Of a stretch of 64,000 nt of DNA, positions 18,335 through 26,603 are shown in pieces. The position numbers were made by a program, and so were the translations under genes. Each line of letters starts with the position of its first letter. The stretch's first letter is position 1. This DNA is from Novosphingobium resinovorum (GTDB lineage: Bacteria > Pseudomonadota > Alphaproteobacteria > Sphingomonadales > Sphingomonadaceae). The DNA is taken from NCBI RefSeq assembly GCF_001742225.1, contig NZ_CP017077.1:496001-560000 (forward strand), given 5' to 3'. Below the pieces are notes generated by a model. It worked only from the letters and a program-made list of their open reading frames with translations, did no database searches and had not been told where the DNA came from.

Positions 18335-18907
18335 TTACAGTTCTGAAGCTGTGGTAGGAACCGGTGATGGAGGGCTATCGTCACGCACAAAAAACTCGAA
18401 CTCGCCTCGTGTTGCATTGTCTTTAGCATGTCGTCGGAATGAGAGATTACCTTGTGAAAAGCACCATCGCATTTCATCGCCAGCAAAAGTTGCCCCGAAA
18501 GCATTCTGTAACGTCTTGTGTTCTTCCAGACACGGATCGCCGTAAATAGGACGAATAACGCGAAGAATTTCGTCATAGTCTGACGGGTCTATCTTGATTG
18601 AGAACCAGTCGAGCTTTCCATCCTTACGAAAGATGACGTCGCTACCCCTTGCCGTGATACCGGCCACTTCGTTTTTGGCGAACATGCAGCTGTGGCCGCC
18701 ATCGATTCCGTCCGAGCAGGCGTAAACGGCCTTGATCTCCAGCGCCTGGTTATAGCTTGTTTTCCCAGGCACCAGGTCACGGAAGGAAAACTCCTGCGGT
18801 GCGTCAGTTTTATCAGTTGAGGGGCTATCTACATTTGATGGTGCGCTGGAGTTGCAACCTGCAAGCAGAATGGCTGCGCTCGCCAAAACCAAGCGAGTAT
18901 GTAGCAT
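18335..18907 (-). CDS. Hypothetical lipoprotein
   Basis: A 190-residue protein with a lipoprotein signal (LVLASAAILLAGC, modified Cys at 18). The mature part starts with a Ser/Thr-rich linker, then EFSFRDLVPGKTSYNQALEI and four further cysteines that could form two disulfides in the periplasm. Not recognised beyond that. It is monocistronic by spacing. Confidence 0.7.
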   Translation of the reverse strand: MLHTRLVLASAAILLAGCNSSAPSNVDSPSTDKTDAPQEFSFRDLVPGKTSYNQALEIKAVYACSDGIDGGHSCMFAKNEVAGITARGSDVIFRKDGKLDWFSIKIDPSDYDEILRVIRPIYGDPCLEEHKTLQNAFGATFAGDEMRWCFSQGNLSFRRHAKDNATRGEFEFFVRDDSPPSPVPTTASEL

Positions 18908-19259
18908 TTTGTTCTAGCCCCCATGTTGCTGCTTTAGCGACCAGTAGCGGGAGGAGAATTTTTTTGAAGTGTCGATCGCGAGGTCTCGCTGTCTATTTAT
19001 TACCCCGATCCGTAATTCCGTAGGCAGCAAGGCCAAGCCACGAGCCGTTCCCACCGCGGAACTGACGGACGACGTCACCGCGATCCCAGTGTCCGGTGGA
19101 GATGCCTCGCCGATTGATCCCGCCGACAGGGCGGGTCCGTGCTGCCAGCAGGCGCGCGCGGCGCGTGTCACGATCGAGATGGCGCAGTGGTTCCATGTCA
19201 CAGATCCTTTCGGAATGATGGATCGGGGATCGATCGCTGGCGACGTTTAGCCGCACGCT
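18908..19259. other. Stretch without a convincing gene
   Basis: Frames are open on both strands (for example 18993-19256 minus and 18969-19250 plus) but none has a good ribosome site, recognisable domain or better coding pattern than the other. It may be a decayed gene. Confidence 0.4.
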
Positions 19260-19529
19260 TCATTCAGGATGGCGTGGCTTTTCAGAGATTGGCGTGAGAA
19301 GATCGATCACGGTAACTTCAAGCACATCCGCCATTTTCTGCAGGGTTGAGAGGGTGGGGTTCGCTCTTCCGTGCATGATATGGGAGATGTGCGAGGCGGC
19401 GACACCGGATCGCTCCGAGAGTTCTCCTTGGGTCAACTTGCGCGAAGCGCAGGCAGTACCAAGGTTCACGGCCAGCGCCTGGTGGAGAGGCGAGGTAAGG
19501 TCCGTCTCGGAGAGATATAGTCGGGTCAT
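19260..19529 (-). CDS. XRE-family helix-turn-helix regulator
   Basis: An 89-residue protein. The helix-turn-helix is clear: LGTACASRKLTQGELSERSG, VAASHISHIMHGRANPTL and LQKMADVLEV. ATG at 19529 overlaps the stop of the upstream membrane-protein gene (ATGA), so the two are coupled. A longer frame exists to 19619 but runs through that gene. Likely a local repressor; target unknown. Confidence 0.85.
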   Translation of the reverse strand: MTRLYLSETDLTSPLHQALAVNLGTACASRKLTQGELSERSGVAASHISHIMHGRANPTLSTLQKMADVLEVTVIDLLTPISEKPRHPE

Positions 19530-19879
19530 ATGTGCATGAGCGACGAATAGATCAGGCAAGCTGCAAGTAGCCCTCCAATCAGCCATGCAATGCGCGCGGG
19601 TCCGACCATGCTGAGACATAAGCCACTGATGGAAAGCACCATCAAAAGCATCCAGGGATTTTGGCCAGTGATGTAGTTGTAGACTACGTAGGGCACGGCA
19701 ACGGCGAGAGGCAGCCAGATCCAGTTGAGAAGTGCAAAACGCCTCCAGCGTTCATAACGTGTGAGCGGCGGTGCGCCAGCTGGACGAAGCTGGAAGACAC
19801 CTGAGGCGCGAGTGGTGGCCACCGCCAGGGCCATAGGGACGACAGTGAACAGGATGGCCAAGGGGAGGGCGGCTTTCAT
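19526..19879 (-). CDS. Small polytopic membrane protein
   Basis: A 117-residue protein with about four hydrophobic helices (residues 4-22, 51-68, 74-92 and 97-115) and the polar RYERWRRFA between the first two. Not recognised. It is translationally coupled to the XRE regulator, a pairing seen in families where a small HTH protein and an integral membrane protein act together (inference). Confidence 0.7.
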   Translation of the reverse strand: MKAALPLAILFTVVPMALAVATTRASGVFQLRPAGAPPLTRYERWRRFALLNWIWLPLAVAVPYVVYNYITGQNPWMLLMVLSISGLCLSMVGPARIAWLIGGLLAACLIYSSLMHI

Positions 19880-19978
19880 ACAAGATCTCCGGTCATGTCG
19901 CGAACAACCTAACCTTCACGGCCCACTTTTCTCAAGGTGCCATGGGGCCTTGTGACTGCACCGCTCGCGGTGCGGGTT

Positions 19979-20030
19979 GCCGGTCTGGCAAATATTATGG
20001 GACAGGGGGTATCGGGATTGCCAGACCGGC
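19979..20030. repeat. 12-bp inverted repeat with 28-bp spacer
   Basis: GCCGGTCTGGCA (19979-19990) and TGCCAGACCGGC (20019-20030) are exact complements; the spacer is AT- then G-rich (AATATTATGGGACAGGG). It lies in the 340-bp gap between divergent genes (19880-20222). Too far apart for a good terminator; a recombination or protein-binding site is possible. Confidence 0.6.
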
Positions 20031-20222
20031 GGGGAACAAGACTGCTTCTCGCTCGCCGGGGCGAGTTTTGAGTTTCAATTCCTAACGAACGGTTAATTTC
20101 ATGAGAGACCTAAGTTCTCGAAAATGAAATCCCCGGTCATTTGAATGACCGCATGAGCCTTGACTAGGACGTTCCCTTAATGTTCGAACCCGTCCATAGG
20201 TCTCACCGAAGGAGGACAACCT

Positions 20223-20687
20223 ATGAAGATGAAGGACGTACTAGAAGGGTACGATTACGATCTGCCCCTGATGGACGCGGTGAACGATGTCGAACTTCGA
20301 CCTGTTCGCCGGCTGCTGGCGGGAGCCCTTATGGGTGAGAGCCTGGATGCCGGATATTTCGCGACCCGTGAAATGGCCGATGCCTATTTCGACCTGTGGA
20401 ACGACGATCGCAAGGGCGTGCGCTATGGCGAGGGCTATCTGGCCTTTGAGGAGATCCTCAAGGACAAGAACCCGCTGCAGATGAAGCTGTGGTATCTGAC
20501 CTGCGAACGGGATCTGAAAGAGACCGTGAAGGATACGCGTTGGCTCGCGATCCTCGCCAACCGTCGTGCCTACATGGCTCGGGCCGTTCGGGAATCGGGG
20601 GCGCAACTGCTGCATGTCTCGGCCCGAAATCTGGTCGCCGGCAAAACCCCCGCCGAACTGGTGGCGGATCAGACGGTCTGGAATTGA
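20223..20687 (+). CDS. Hypothetical protein
   Basis: A 154-residue soluble helical protein (MKMKDVLEGYDYDLPLMDAV), not recognised. Preceded by GAAGGAGG with good spacing to ATG 20223, so expression is likely strong. It is in the plasmid maintenance block. Confidence 0.65.
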   Translation: MKMKDVLEGYDYDLPLMDAVNDVELRPVRRLLAGALMGESLDAGYFATREMADAYFDLWNDDRKGVRYGEGYLAFEEILKDKNPLQMKLWYLTCERDLKETVKDTRWLAILANRRAYMARAVRESGAQLLHVSARNLVAGKTPAELVADQTVWN

Positions 20688-20691
20688 GCGC

Positions 20692-20886
20692 TCAGGCTAC
20701 GAGCGCAAGGATGGTTTCCGGCTCGCTCGGCTGATGCCGCGAGACGCGGAAGGGTTGTAAAGGGTTGTCGGTGCGCACGACGAACTGGTCGGCGCCGGTG
20801 GTGTCGCGAAGCTGACAGGCGACGGCATAGCACTTCTCGAACGAGGTGAGATGGCGGCGGCGGGCTGAGAGAGACGAGATAGTCAT
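20692..20886 (-). CDS. Small hypothetical protein
   Basis: A 64-residue protein (MTISSLSARRRHLTSFEKCY), with GADQFVVRTDNPLQPF. It converges with the preceding gene. The ribosome site GAAGGA is duplicated because a perfect 14-bp tandem repeat (20892-20905, 20906-20919) lies directly upstream. Similar short proteins are common in sphingomonads (from memory, not searched). Confidence 0.5.
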   Translation of the reverse strand: MTISSLSARRRHLTSFEKCYAVACQLRDTTGADQFVVRTDNPLQPFRVSRHQPSEPETILALVA

Positions 20887-20919
20887 AGGTTTGTCCTTCG
20901 GGTGATGTCCTTCGGGTGA

Positions 20920-21377
20920 TGTGCGCTAATGCGCGGGAACGAGCCATGCAGGTTCGTTCATCTTAAATTGACCCATTGCGATCTATTATGGATGGAGCCG
21001 GAGTCGACGTTCAGGCGTTGCTCTGGTTGATCCACGGTAATGCATGGGTCTCATTCAATCGACGGGGTCGAAGCCGCTGCTACGGTTTCGGCCCCGTTAT
21101 TGTTTGCAGTCGCCTTTGTCGTTCGACCCGCAAGGTGGCGACGACATGCGGATCGGCATGGCTTTGGATCAGACGCAGAAGTGCGTCATCGGGTAATCTG
21201 CTTGCATCGAGGCGTGGTCCTTTCGTCCTGGGCGCAGTACGGCCGAGGCCGAGAAGCACGATGCGGTTACGGACTTCAACGAGGCGTTCACCGCGCTCTG
21301 CGCGGGTGAAGGCCCGATCTCAGGCTGTGTACATCGCCGCGACCGACGACCTGGAAATATACGCTAGCCTTGCGTTT
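20920..21377. other. Stretch without a convincing gene
   Basis: Several short open frames on the plus strand (for example 20976-21413) read into one another without ribosome sites or domains. One reads DFNEAFTALCAGEGPISGC near 21270-21320, with a good coding pattern but no start, and may be a gene remnant. Confidence 0.35.
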
Positions 21378-21383
21378 ATGCGC

Positions 21384-21393
21384 AATAATGATA
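21384..21393 (+). promoter_or_regulatory. Motif shared with the lysR and peroxiredoxin promoters
   Basis: AATAATGATA here recurs, inverted, at 26332-26341. The longer ATGCGCAATAAT (21378-21389) recurs inverted at 27105-27116. It lies 35-50 bp before the globin start, so it may be a LysR-type site (inference). Confidence 0.4.
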
Positions 21394-21394
21394 G

Positions 21395-21411
21395 ATGTAT
21401 TATATATGCAT
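21395..21411. promoter_or_regulatory. NsrR-type operator before the NO-detoxification operon
   Basis: ATGTATTATATATGCAT is a 17-bp near-palindrome matching the known NsrR form ATGYATT-N3-AATRCAT closely. It ends 16 bp before the preferred globin start. NsrR, an iron-sulfur repressor that releases DNA on NO exposure, is encoded at 28498-28941. Confidence 0.65.
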
Positions 21412-21427
21412 GATTGGAGCGCGAGTC

Positions 21428-21874
21428 GTGGACGGTGTCTCGAAAATCAGGGAAGAAGACCTGCTTCCCTTAGTGGAGGAATTTTACGCGCGGATCCGCG
21501 CTGATCCCGAACTTGGGCCGATTTTCAACGATGCGATCGACGACTGGCCGGAGCATCTCGGGAAGCTGGCTGCGTTCTGGTCCTCCGTCATGCTCACCAG
21601 TGGCCGATACAAGGGGCAACCGGTGCCGGCCCATTTGAAGCATAAGGCCAGGATAACGCCCGCGCTCTTCGAGCGGTGGCTCGCGCTCTGGGTGCAAACG
21701 ACCAATGACATGATGACGTCAGAAGCGGCCGCGGCACTACAGGCGAAGGCGAGGCGGATCGCCGAGAGCCTGCAACTCGCGATGTTCTTCCAACTGGAAG
21801 GGCGGGGTGCCGCAACGGGCACTAGAGCCAAACAGGCGGATGCGCCCGAGCGACGAGTGCAAGCCCATGACTGA
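21428..21874 (+). CDS. Group III truncated hemoglobin
   Basis: A 148-residue globin: EEDLLPLVEEFYARIRADPE, then PIFNDAIDDWPEHLGKLAAF with WSSVMLTSGRYKGQPVPAHL and the proximal His region (LKHKARITPALFERWLALW). This is the group III (TrHb3) pattern, proteins implicated in NO and oxygen chemistry. GTG at 21428 with TTGGAG before it is preferred; the ATGs at 21395 and 21410 overlap the NsrR site. First gene of an operon with the DUF1971 gene and hmp. Confidence 0.85.
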   Translation: MDGVSKIREEDLLPLVEEFYARIRADPELGPIFNDAIDDWPEHLGKLAAFWSSVMLTSGRYKGQPVPAHLKHKARITPALFERWLALWVQTTNDMMTSEAAAALQAKARRIAESLQLAMFFQLEGRGAATGTRAKQADAPERRVQAHD

Positions 21875-22142
21875 CAACTTGCCTTATCGTTCCACGCCGG
21901 TGTTCAATCAGGATACGCTGCCGGCTGCCTTGCGCGCGCGACATGACACGAAGGCAGGTATTTGGGGCGTGATCCGGGTTCTCGAAGGCGAACTCAGACT
22001 AACCTACCTCGAGCCACCTTCGGAGATCGTCCTGACGCCGGACCAGCCTGGTTTGCTCCTCCCCCAGCAACCGCATTTCGTAACGCCGACAGGGCCAATG
22101 AAGATGCGGGTGGATTTTTACGATCACAAGCCCGGGCTCTGA
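21867..22142 (+). CDS. DUF1971 cupin-like protein
   Basis: A 91-residue protein: YRSTPVFNQDTLPAALRARH, DTKAGIWGVIRVLEGELRLT, LTPDQPGLLLPQQPHFV and MRVDFYDH. This is the DUF1971 beta-sandwich related to the N-terminal part of some TehB proteins. ATG at 21867 overlaps the globin gene by 8 bp. Its place between two NO-related globins suggests a helper role in the same stress; biochemical role not known. Confidence 0.78.
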   Translation: MTDNLPYRSTPVFNQDTLPAALRARHDTKAGIWGVIRVLEGELRLTYLEPPSEIVLTPDQPGLLLPQQPHFVTPTGPMKMRVDFYDHKPGL

Positions 22143-22181
22143 CATTCCGAGATTTCCAACGCATGCAAAAAGGAGAAGTTG

Positions 22182-23393
22182 ATGACGCAGCCCCTCAGCG
22201 ATCAGACCATAGCGCTCGTCAAGGCGACCGTGCCCGCACTCGAAGCCCATGGCCTCGACATCGTGCACGAGATGTATTCCCGTATGTTCCAGAATCCGGA
22301 AATTCGTGACCTTTTCAATCAGTCGCATCATGGCGACGCCGGTTCGCAGCCACGCGCGCTTACCGGCGCTATTCTCGCCTATGCGAGCAACATTGAAAAT
22401 CTCGGTGCGCTCGCGCCGGCGGTTGAGCGGATCGCGCAGAAGCATGTTGGCCTGCAGATTCTGCCTGAACATTATCCGCACGTTGCCGAGGCGCTCCTGG
22501 GGGCGATCAAGGCAGTGCTGGGCGATGCGGCGACCGATGAAATTCTTGCTGCCTGGGGCGAAGCCTACTGGTTCCTGGCCAACATCCTGATCGCCCGCGA
22601 GCAACGGGTCTACTCGGAGCAGAAGGACGCGAGCGGCGGATGGAATGGCTGGCGCGAATTTCGCGTCGAGGACGTCGTGCGTGAGAGCAGCGTCATCAAT
22701 TCCTTTATTCTGCGCCCCGTCGATGGCGGGGCCGTCATGCGGCACAAGCCGGGGCAGTATCTGACCTTCTGGCTCGAAATTCCGGGGCATCCGCCCGTCA
22801 AGCGCAACTATTCGATTTCAGCAGCCCCCAACCGCGAGACCTATCGCATTTCGGTCAAGCGCGAACCGCATGGCCTTGCGTCGGGCTGGCTCCATGATCA
22901 CGCCAAACCGGGCACGGTGCTCAAAGTGGCGGCGCCGGCAGGCGAATTCTTCCTGGCAGCGCATGTCGAACGCCCGGTGATCCTCCTGTCGGGCGGTGTG
23001 GGCCTGACGCCGATGGTGGCGATGCTCGAAACGCTTGCCGAAGGCGGCGCCAGAGTCCCCGTGCACTATGTCCATGGAACCCATGACCGCGATACGCATG
23101 CAATGCGCGATCATGTTCGCGCTCTCGCTGGGGGGAACAAGTCGATCACCGTAACCGATTTCCATCAGACCCCGCTGGAAGATGAAGTCGCAGGGCAGGA
23201 TTATGACGTCGCCGGTATCATCACCGACGAATGGCTGACTGCCAATACGCCGTTGGCTGAGGCTGATTATTATATCTGCGGACCACGCCCGTTTCTGCGG
23301 CACGCCGTCTCGACCTTGTCGCTGGCTGGCGTCCCATCCGACCGCATTCATTACGAATTCTTCGGTCCGGCGGACGAATTGCTCGCCGCCTGA
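22182..23393 (+). CDS. hmp: Flavohemoglobin, nitric oxide dioxygenase
   Basis: A 403-residue protein that oxidises NO to nitrate with O2 and NAD(P)H. Globin domain (about 1-135): PEIRDLFNQSHHGD and QKHVGLQILPEHYP with the proximal His. FAD domain (about 150-255): PGQYLTFWLE and RNYSISAAP. NAD domain (about 262-400): LLSGGVGLTPMVAML and YYICGPRPFLRH, ending EFFGP. Length matches the family. ATG at 22182 has AAAAGGAG in front. Last gene of the NsrR-controlled operon, with a terminator after it. Confidence 0.96.
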   Translation: MTQPLSDQTIALVKATVPALEAHGLDIVHEMYSRMFQNPEIRDLFNQSHHGDAGSQPRALTGAILAYASNIENLGALAPAVERIAQKHVGLQILPEHYPHVAEALLGAIKAVLGDAATDEILAAWGEAYWFLANILIAREQRVYSEQKDASGGWNGWREFRVEDVVRESSVINSFILRPVDGGAVMRHKPGQYLTFWLEIPGHPPVKRNYSISAAPNRETYRISVKREPHGLASGWLHDHAKPGTVLKVAAPAGEFFLAAHVERPVILLSGGVGLTPMVAMLETLAEGGARVPVHYVHGTHDRDTHAMRDHVRALAGGNKSITVTDFHQTPLEDEVAGQDYDVAGIITDEWLTANTPLAEADYYICGPRPFLRHAVSTLSLAGVPSDRIHYEFFGPADELLAA

Positions 23394-23399
23394 CTGAGC

Positions 23400-23429
23400 G
23401 CGGAGAAGGGCGACATCGCCCTTCTCCGC
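23400..23429. terminator. Bidirectional terminator hairpin between hmp and the convergent gene
   Basis: GCGGAGAAGGGC (23400-23411) and GCCCTTCTCCGC (23418-23429) form a perfect 12-bp stem with a 6-nt loop between convergent genes. Confidence 0.75.
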
Positions 23430-23435
23430 GTCTAC

Positions 23436-23681
23436 TCAAACCGCCATGTCGGCGTGATCTCGGACTTCTGGACGCACTTGGGCGTCAGCGACAGGTTCCT
23501 CGACGAGAATCGCGAACTTGGCACCCTGGTAATAGATGCTGGGCCGATGCCAGGCCCGCGTCACGACGACGACCGTTCCGTCGATCTCGATCTCTTCGCC
23601 TGCCTGGGGTGACCGCGCGAAGTGAAAACTGCCCCGGGCTGCTGGGGAACTGCTATCGCCAGCCAAAACGTCAACGAGCAT
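23436..23681 (-). CDS. Hypothetical small protein
   Basis: An 81-residue beta-rich protein (EEIEIDGTVVVVTRAWHRPS, IYYQGAKFAILVEEP), not recognised. AAGGAGGAG in front of ATG 23681. It follows the superoxide dismutase gene by 17 bp in the same direction, so it is likely co-transcribed. Confidence 0.6.
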   Translation of the reverse strand: MLVDVLAGDSSSPAARGSFHFARSPQAGEEIEIDGTVVVVTRAWHRPSIYYQGAKFAILVEEPVADAQVRPEVRDHADMAV

Positions 23682-23698
23682 TTACTTCTCCTCCTTAT

Positions 23699-24394
23699 TC
23701 AACGGGCGGTCTGTGATGGTGGATAGCGCCACGGCTTGCGCTGGCCGATCGCTGCGTCAAACTGCGTTTCGGCGAAGCTCCAATTTGCGAGCCTGTTCCA
23801 CCAGGACGTGATCCAGCCCGCGCGATCCTGGCGGTAATCGATGTAGTAGGCATGCTCCCACACATCGCAAGCAAGCAGCGGCGTCACCCCTTCCTCAAGG
23901 ATCGGACTACCCGCGTCGTGGGTCGAGAGCACCTCGAGCTTGCCGCCCTTCGCGATAAGCCAGACCCAGCCCGATCCGAAATGGCCCGTTCCTTCAGCGG
24001 AAAAACGCTGTCTGAGCGTTTCGAGACTCCCGAATTCGGACGAAATGGCGCTGGCGAGCAGCCCGGCAGGTTTAACCGTTTTCGGCGCCATGCTCTCCCA
24101 AAAGAAGCTATGGTTCCATGCCTGGGCTGCATTGTTGAAGACGCCCTTCGCGCCGCTGCCGTGCGCGATACGGATGATTTCCTCGAGCGTGTGGGCCGAG
24201 AAATTCTGCTCGGCCAGCAGCCGATTGAGCGTTTCCACGTAGCGTGCGTGATGTTTGCCGTGGTGGATCTCCAGTGTTTCCGCCGAGAGGACAGGCTCGA
24301 GATCCTTGGTCCCATAGGGCAGGGGAGGCAATTCGAAGACGAGCCTCTCAAGGTCGGATTGGGCTATTACAGCATTGCGGCTTTGATCAGCCAT
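23699..24394 (-). CDS. sodB: Superoxide dismutase, iron type
   Basis: A 231-residue protein converting superoxide to peroxide and oxygen. The metal ligands are visible in LEIHHGKHHARYVETLNRLL, NHSFFWESM and LACDVWEHAYYIDYRQD. FNNAAQAWNHSFFW carries the Gln position typical of Fe enzymes. A 30-residue N-terminal extension is present (MADQSRNAVIAQSDLERLVF); no signal peptide. ATG at 24394 has AAGGAG upstream; a longer frame to 24742 is rejected. Confidence 0.94.
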   Translation of the reverse strand: MADQSRNAVIAQSDLERLVFELPPLPYGTKDLEPVLSAETLEIHHGKHHARYVETLNRLLAEQNFSAHTLEEIIRIAHGSGAKGVFNNAAQAWNHSFFWESMAPKTVKPAGLLASAISSEFGSLETLRQRFSAEGTGHFGSGWVWLIAKGGKLEVLSTHDAGSPILEEGVTPLLACDVWEHAYYIDYRQDRAGWITSWWNRLANWSFAETQFDAAIGQRKPWRYPPSQTAR

Positions 24395-24567
24395 CGCTTG
24401 TCTCCTTGAGCAGAAATAGCGCCGGAAATCGTTTCGGCCGCCGCGTGATGACGAGTGTGACCCCATCCGGCGCAGATAAGCCTGTAGGACGGTCCTGATG
24501 ATGAGGGCTGCGGGATCATTGCTGATGCAGCGGCACAGGGCGCTGCAATGGTGTTTGGTGAGGGCTG

Positions 24568-24966
24568 TCAATGTGCATAGGACAGTTCTGCCCTTCGCGC
24601 ATAGAGCGCGGCCATACACAGGGCGATTGCCCCAACCGGGTGATGGGCTGTCCATTGGCCAAGCTCGCCCACCACGGTGGTCCCCTCGGGGCCGGCTTCG
24701 ATCCAATAGCCGGGTGGCACCAACATAGCGGCAGCGCGGCAAGTCGCCGTGTAGAGCAGTGCCCGAACGTGGCTTCCGTCGTCCTGCAGCCAGACTCCGG
24801 GAGCAATAACGGTCAAACTGCGCAGCGCCGGAAATACGGCCAGCGCAATCCGTGAATCGATGTCGCGATCGGGTTCACACGCGCCCTGGCACGCGGAGAT
24901 GGCGTCGACGAGGCTGTCGTCGTGACCAATCGCCCTCACGCGGCGCAGGGCGCGCACGGCGTTCAT
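24568..24966 (-). CDS. Hypothetical protein in the carbonic anhydrase operon
   Basis: A 132-residue protein with an Ala-rich helical C-terminus (GQWTAHHPVGAIALCMAALY) and a Cys pair near residues 26-30 (CQGAC), not recognised. Its start overlaps the carbonic anhydrase stop (ATGA), so it is the third gene of the peroxiredoxin-carbonic anhydrase operon. The gap to sodB (24395-24567) holds the sodB promoter. Confidence 0.6.
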   Translation of the reverse strand: MNAVRALRRVRAIGHDDSLVDAISACQGACEPDRDIDSRIALAVFPALRSLTVIAPGVWLQDDGSHVRALLYTATCRAAAMLVPPGYWIEAGPEGTTVVGELGQWTAHHPVGAIALCMAALYARRAELSYAH

Positions 24967-25631
24967 GACGCGCCTACAACCAGAACTGCCTCATCGGGGT
25001 CGCGGCTGACGGGTGAGCAGACCGGTTGGAGGAGGCCGTCTCCAATGGCGTACACCCAACCGTGAAGTGTTAGCGAAGCGTGCTGCGCCCAGGCCCGAAC
25101 GACCAATGGGTTGGCTGCGAGTGCTTTCACCTGGGCGCGGATATTATGTTCGCACAAACGGTCTGCATTGGTATCCGGGGTGCAGCAGACTGTTTGATAG
25201 AGCTCACGCACCGGTGCGAGCCAAAGCCCGATCGCGTCGTCCCTGTCCGGTGCCATTGCCGCTTGAATCCCGCCGCACCCGTAATGGCCCACGACGATGA
25301 TGTGCTCGACCTTCAAAACATCGACCGCGAACTCCAAGGCGGCGGCGAAGTTAGGATCGCTCGGCGTGGCGAGATTGGCGACGTTGCGATGAACAAACAT
25401 CTCGCCGGGATCGAGATCGACGATTTCGGTGGCCGGCACCCGGCTGTCCGAACAGCCGATCCAGAAGTAGCGTGGCCGCTGCTGGCCTACGAGCCGTTTA
25501 AAGAATCCGGGATCGATCAGGGTTTTGGCGTCAGCCCATACGCGGTTGCGGGCCAACAGGTCGGAGAGGCCGCCGTCGTCTGCTCCGTCGGCGGCGGTCT
25601 GTCTTTTTCCACTCTCCTCCAATTGCCTCAT
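24963..25631 (-). CDS. Beta-class carbonic anhydrase
   Basis: A 222-residue zinc enzyme interconverting CO2 and bicarbonate. Ligand and catalytic residues are visible: WIGCSDSRVPATEIVDLDPG (Cys and Asp-Arg pair), then VVGHYGCGGIQAAM (His and Cys). MFVHRNVANLA is also typical. ATG at 25631 overlaps the peroxiredoxin stop. Coupling to peroxiredoxin suggests a role in stress rather than carbon fixation (inference). Confidence 0.93.
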   Translation of the reverse strand: MRQLEESGKRQTAADGADDGGLSDLLARNRVWADAKTLIDPGFFKRLVGQQRPRYFWIGCSDSRVPATEIVDLDPGEMFVHRNVANLATPSDPNFAAALEFAVDVLKVEHIIVVGHYGCGGIQAAMAPDRDDAIGLWLAPVRELYQTVCCTPDTNADRLCEHNIRAQVKALAANPLVVRAWAQHASLTLHGWVYAIGDGLLQPVCSPVSRDPDEAVLVVGAS

Positions 25632-26269
25632 TGCCCGGGAGCCTGCAGATCGACGACCCGAAGGTAGGGCTTCAGTGTCTTGTAGCCTTGTGGGAACTGC
25701 CGGGATGCCTCCTCGTCCGACAGCTTCGGCGATATGACGACCGGCTCGCCAGGTTCCCAGTTGACGGGCGTTGCGATGCTACGGGCATCTGTAAGTTGAA
25801 GGCTGTCGATGGCACGGAGAATCTCGGCAAAATTCCGACCGGTCGAAGGCGGGTAGGTCAGGATCAGCCGCACCTTGCGTGACGGATCGATGACGAAGAC
25901 GGAACGGACAGTGACCGTCGGGTCGCTCTCGGGGTGGATCATGTCGTAGAGCGCCGACACCTTGGTGTTGGCATCCGCGATCATCGGGAAGTCGAGTTTC
26001 GTCCCTTGGGTTTCGTGAATGTCGAGCTCCCATTTGTGATGGGCTTCGACCGGATCCACCGAGAGGCCAATGGGTTTGACGTTGCGTTTGTCCCCTTCGG
26101 ACCGGAGCTTGGCAACCTCGCCCAGTTCCGTCGTGCAGACCGGCGTAAAATTCTTGGGATGGCTGAACAGGACACCCCAGCTTCCGCCGAGCCAATCGTG
26201 GAAGCTGATGCGACCGTGCGTGCTGTCCTGCTCGAAATCGGGGGCGATCTGCCCGAGCTGAATGGCCAT
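25628..26269 (-). CDS. 1-Cys peroxiredoxin (Prx6/AhpC-TSA family)
   Basis: A 213-residue protein reducing peroxides. The peroxidatic Cys is in FTPVCTTELGEVAKL; SHPKNFTPV and VRSVFVIDPSRKVRLILTYP follow, with the C-terminal extension of the Prx6 group and no resolving Cys in the usual place. ATG at 26269 has GAAGGAG before it; the longer frame to 26350 is rejected. First gene of an operon with carbonic anhydrase and a hypothetical. Confidence 0.93.
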   Translation of the reverse strand: MAIQLGQIAPDFEQDSTHGRISFHDWLGGSWGVLFSHPKNFTPVCTTELGEVAKLRSEGDKRNVKPIGLSVDPVEAHHKWELDIHETQGTKLDFPMIADANTKVSALYDMIHPESDPTVTVRSVFVIDPSRKVRLILTYPPSTGRNFAEILRAIDSLQLTDARSIATPVNWEPGEPVVISPKLSDEEASRQFPQGYKTLKPYLRVVDLQAPGQ

Positions 26270-26331
26270 GGGAACTCCTTCATATCGCAGATCTGATGTG
26301 GAGATGGACGAAGCATCATACAAACGAATGT

Positions 26332-26341
26332 TATCATTATT
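26332..26341 (-). promoter_or_regulatory. Copy of the shared AATAATGATA motif before the peroxiredoxin gene
   Basis: TATCATTATT (complement AATAATGATA) lies 62 bp before the peroxiredoxin start, in AT-rich promoter DNA. It matches the globin promoter motif at 21384-21393. Confidence 0.35.
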
Positions 26342-26366
26342 TATCAGCAAAGATATTGGATATAAA

Positions 26367-26603
26367 TTAGCACCGGGTTCCCGGTCCGAGCCCCACGATC
26401 ACGAGGAGGGCTATCGGCATGGCGAACAGCACTATCCCATTGCCGTCCCCTTCGGCGACGAAGCCGTTTTGGCGGAGCAAATCGACAAAAAGGCGGATCG
26501 AGACGAAGGCGATGCTTGCGGCGAAAATCAGATAGAGCCCGGACATGGAGGGCGGGCGCTCTGGTCCACGCGCTTGTCGGTCATCATCGTTGTCAGCCTT
26601 CAC
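26367..26603 (-). CDS. Small membrane protein
   Basis: A 78-residue protein with two hydrophobic helices (YLIFAASIAFVSIRLFVDLL and VLFAMPIALLVIVGL). GTG at 26603 overlaps the stop of the upstream gene (GTGA). Not recognised. Confidence 0.6.
   Translation of the reverse strand: MKADNDDDRQARGPERPPSMSGLYLIFAASIAFVSIRLFVDLLRQNGFVAEGDGNGIVLFAMPIALLVIVGLGPGTRC

Noticed and set aside
20976..21413. 145-residue plus-strand frame
   Set aside because: Arg/Ser-rich low-quality translation that overlaps the NsrR operator and globin promoter.
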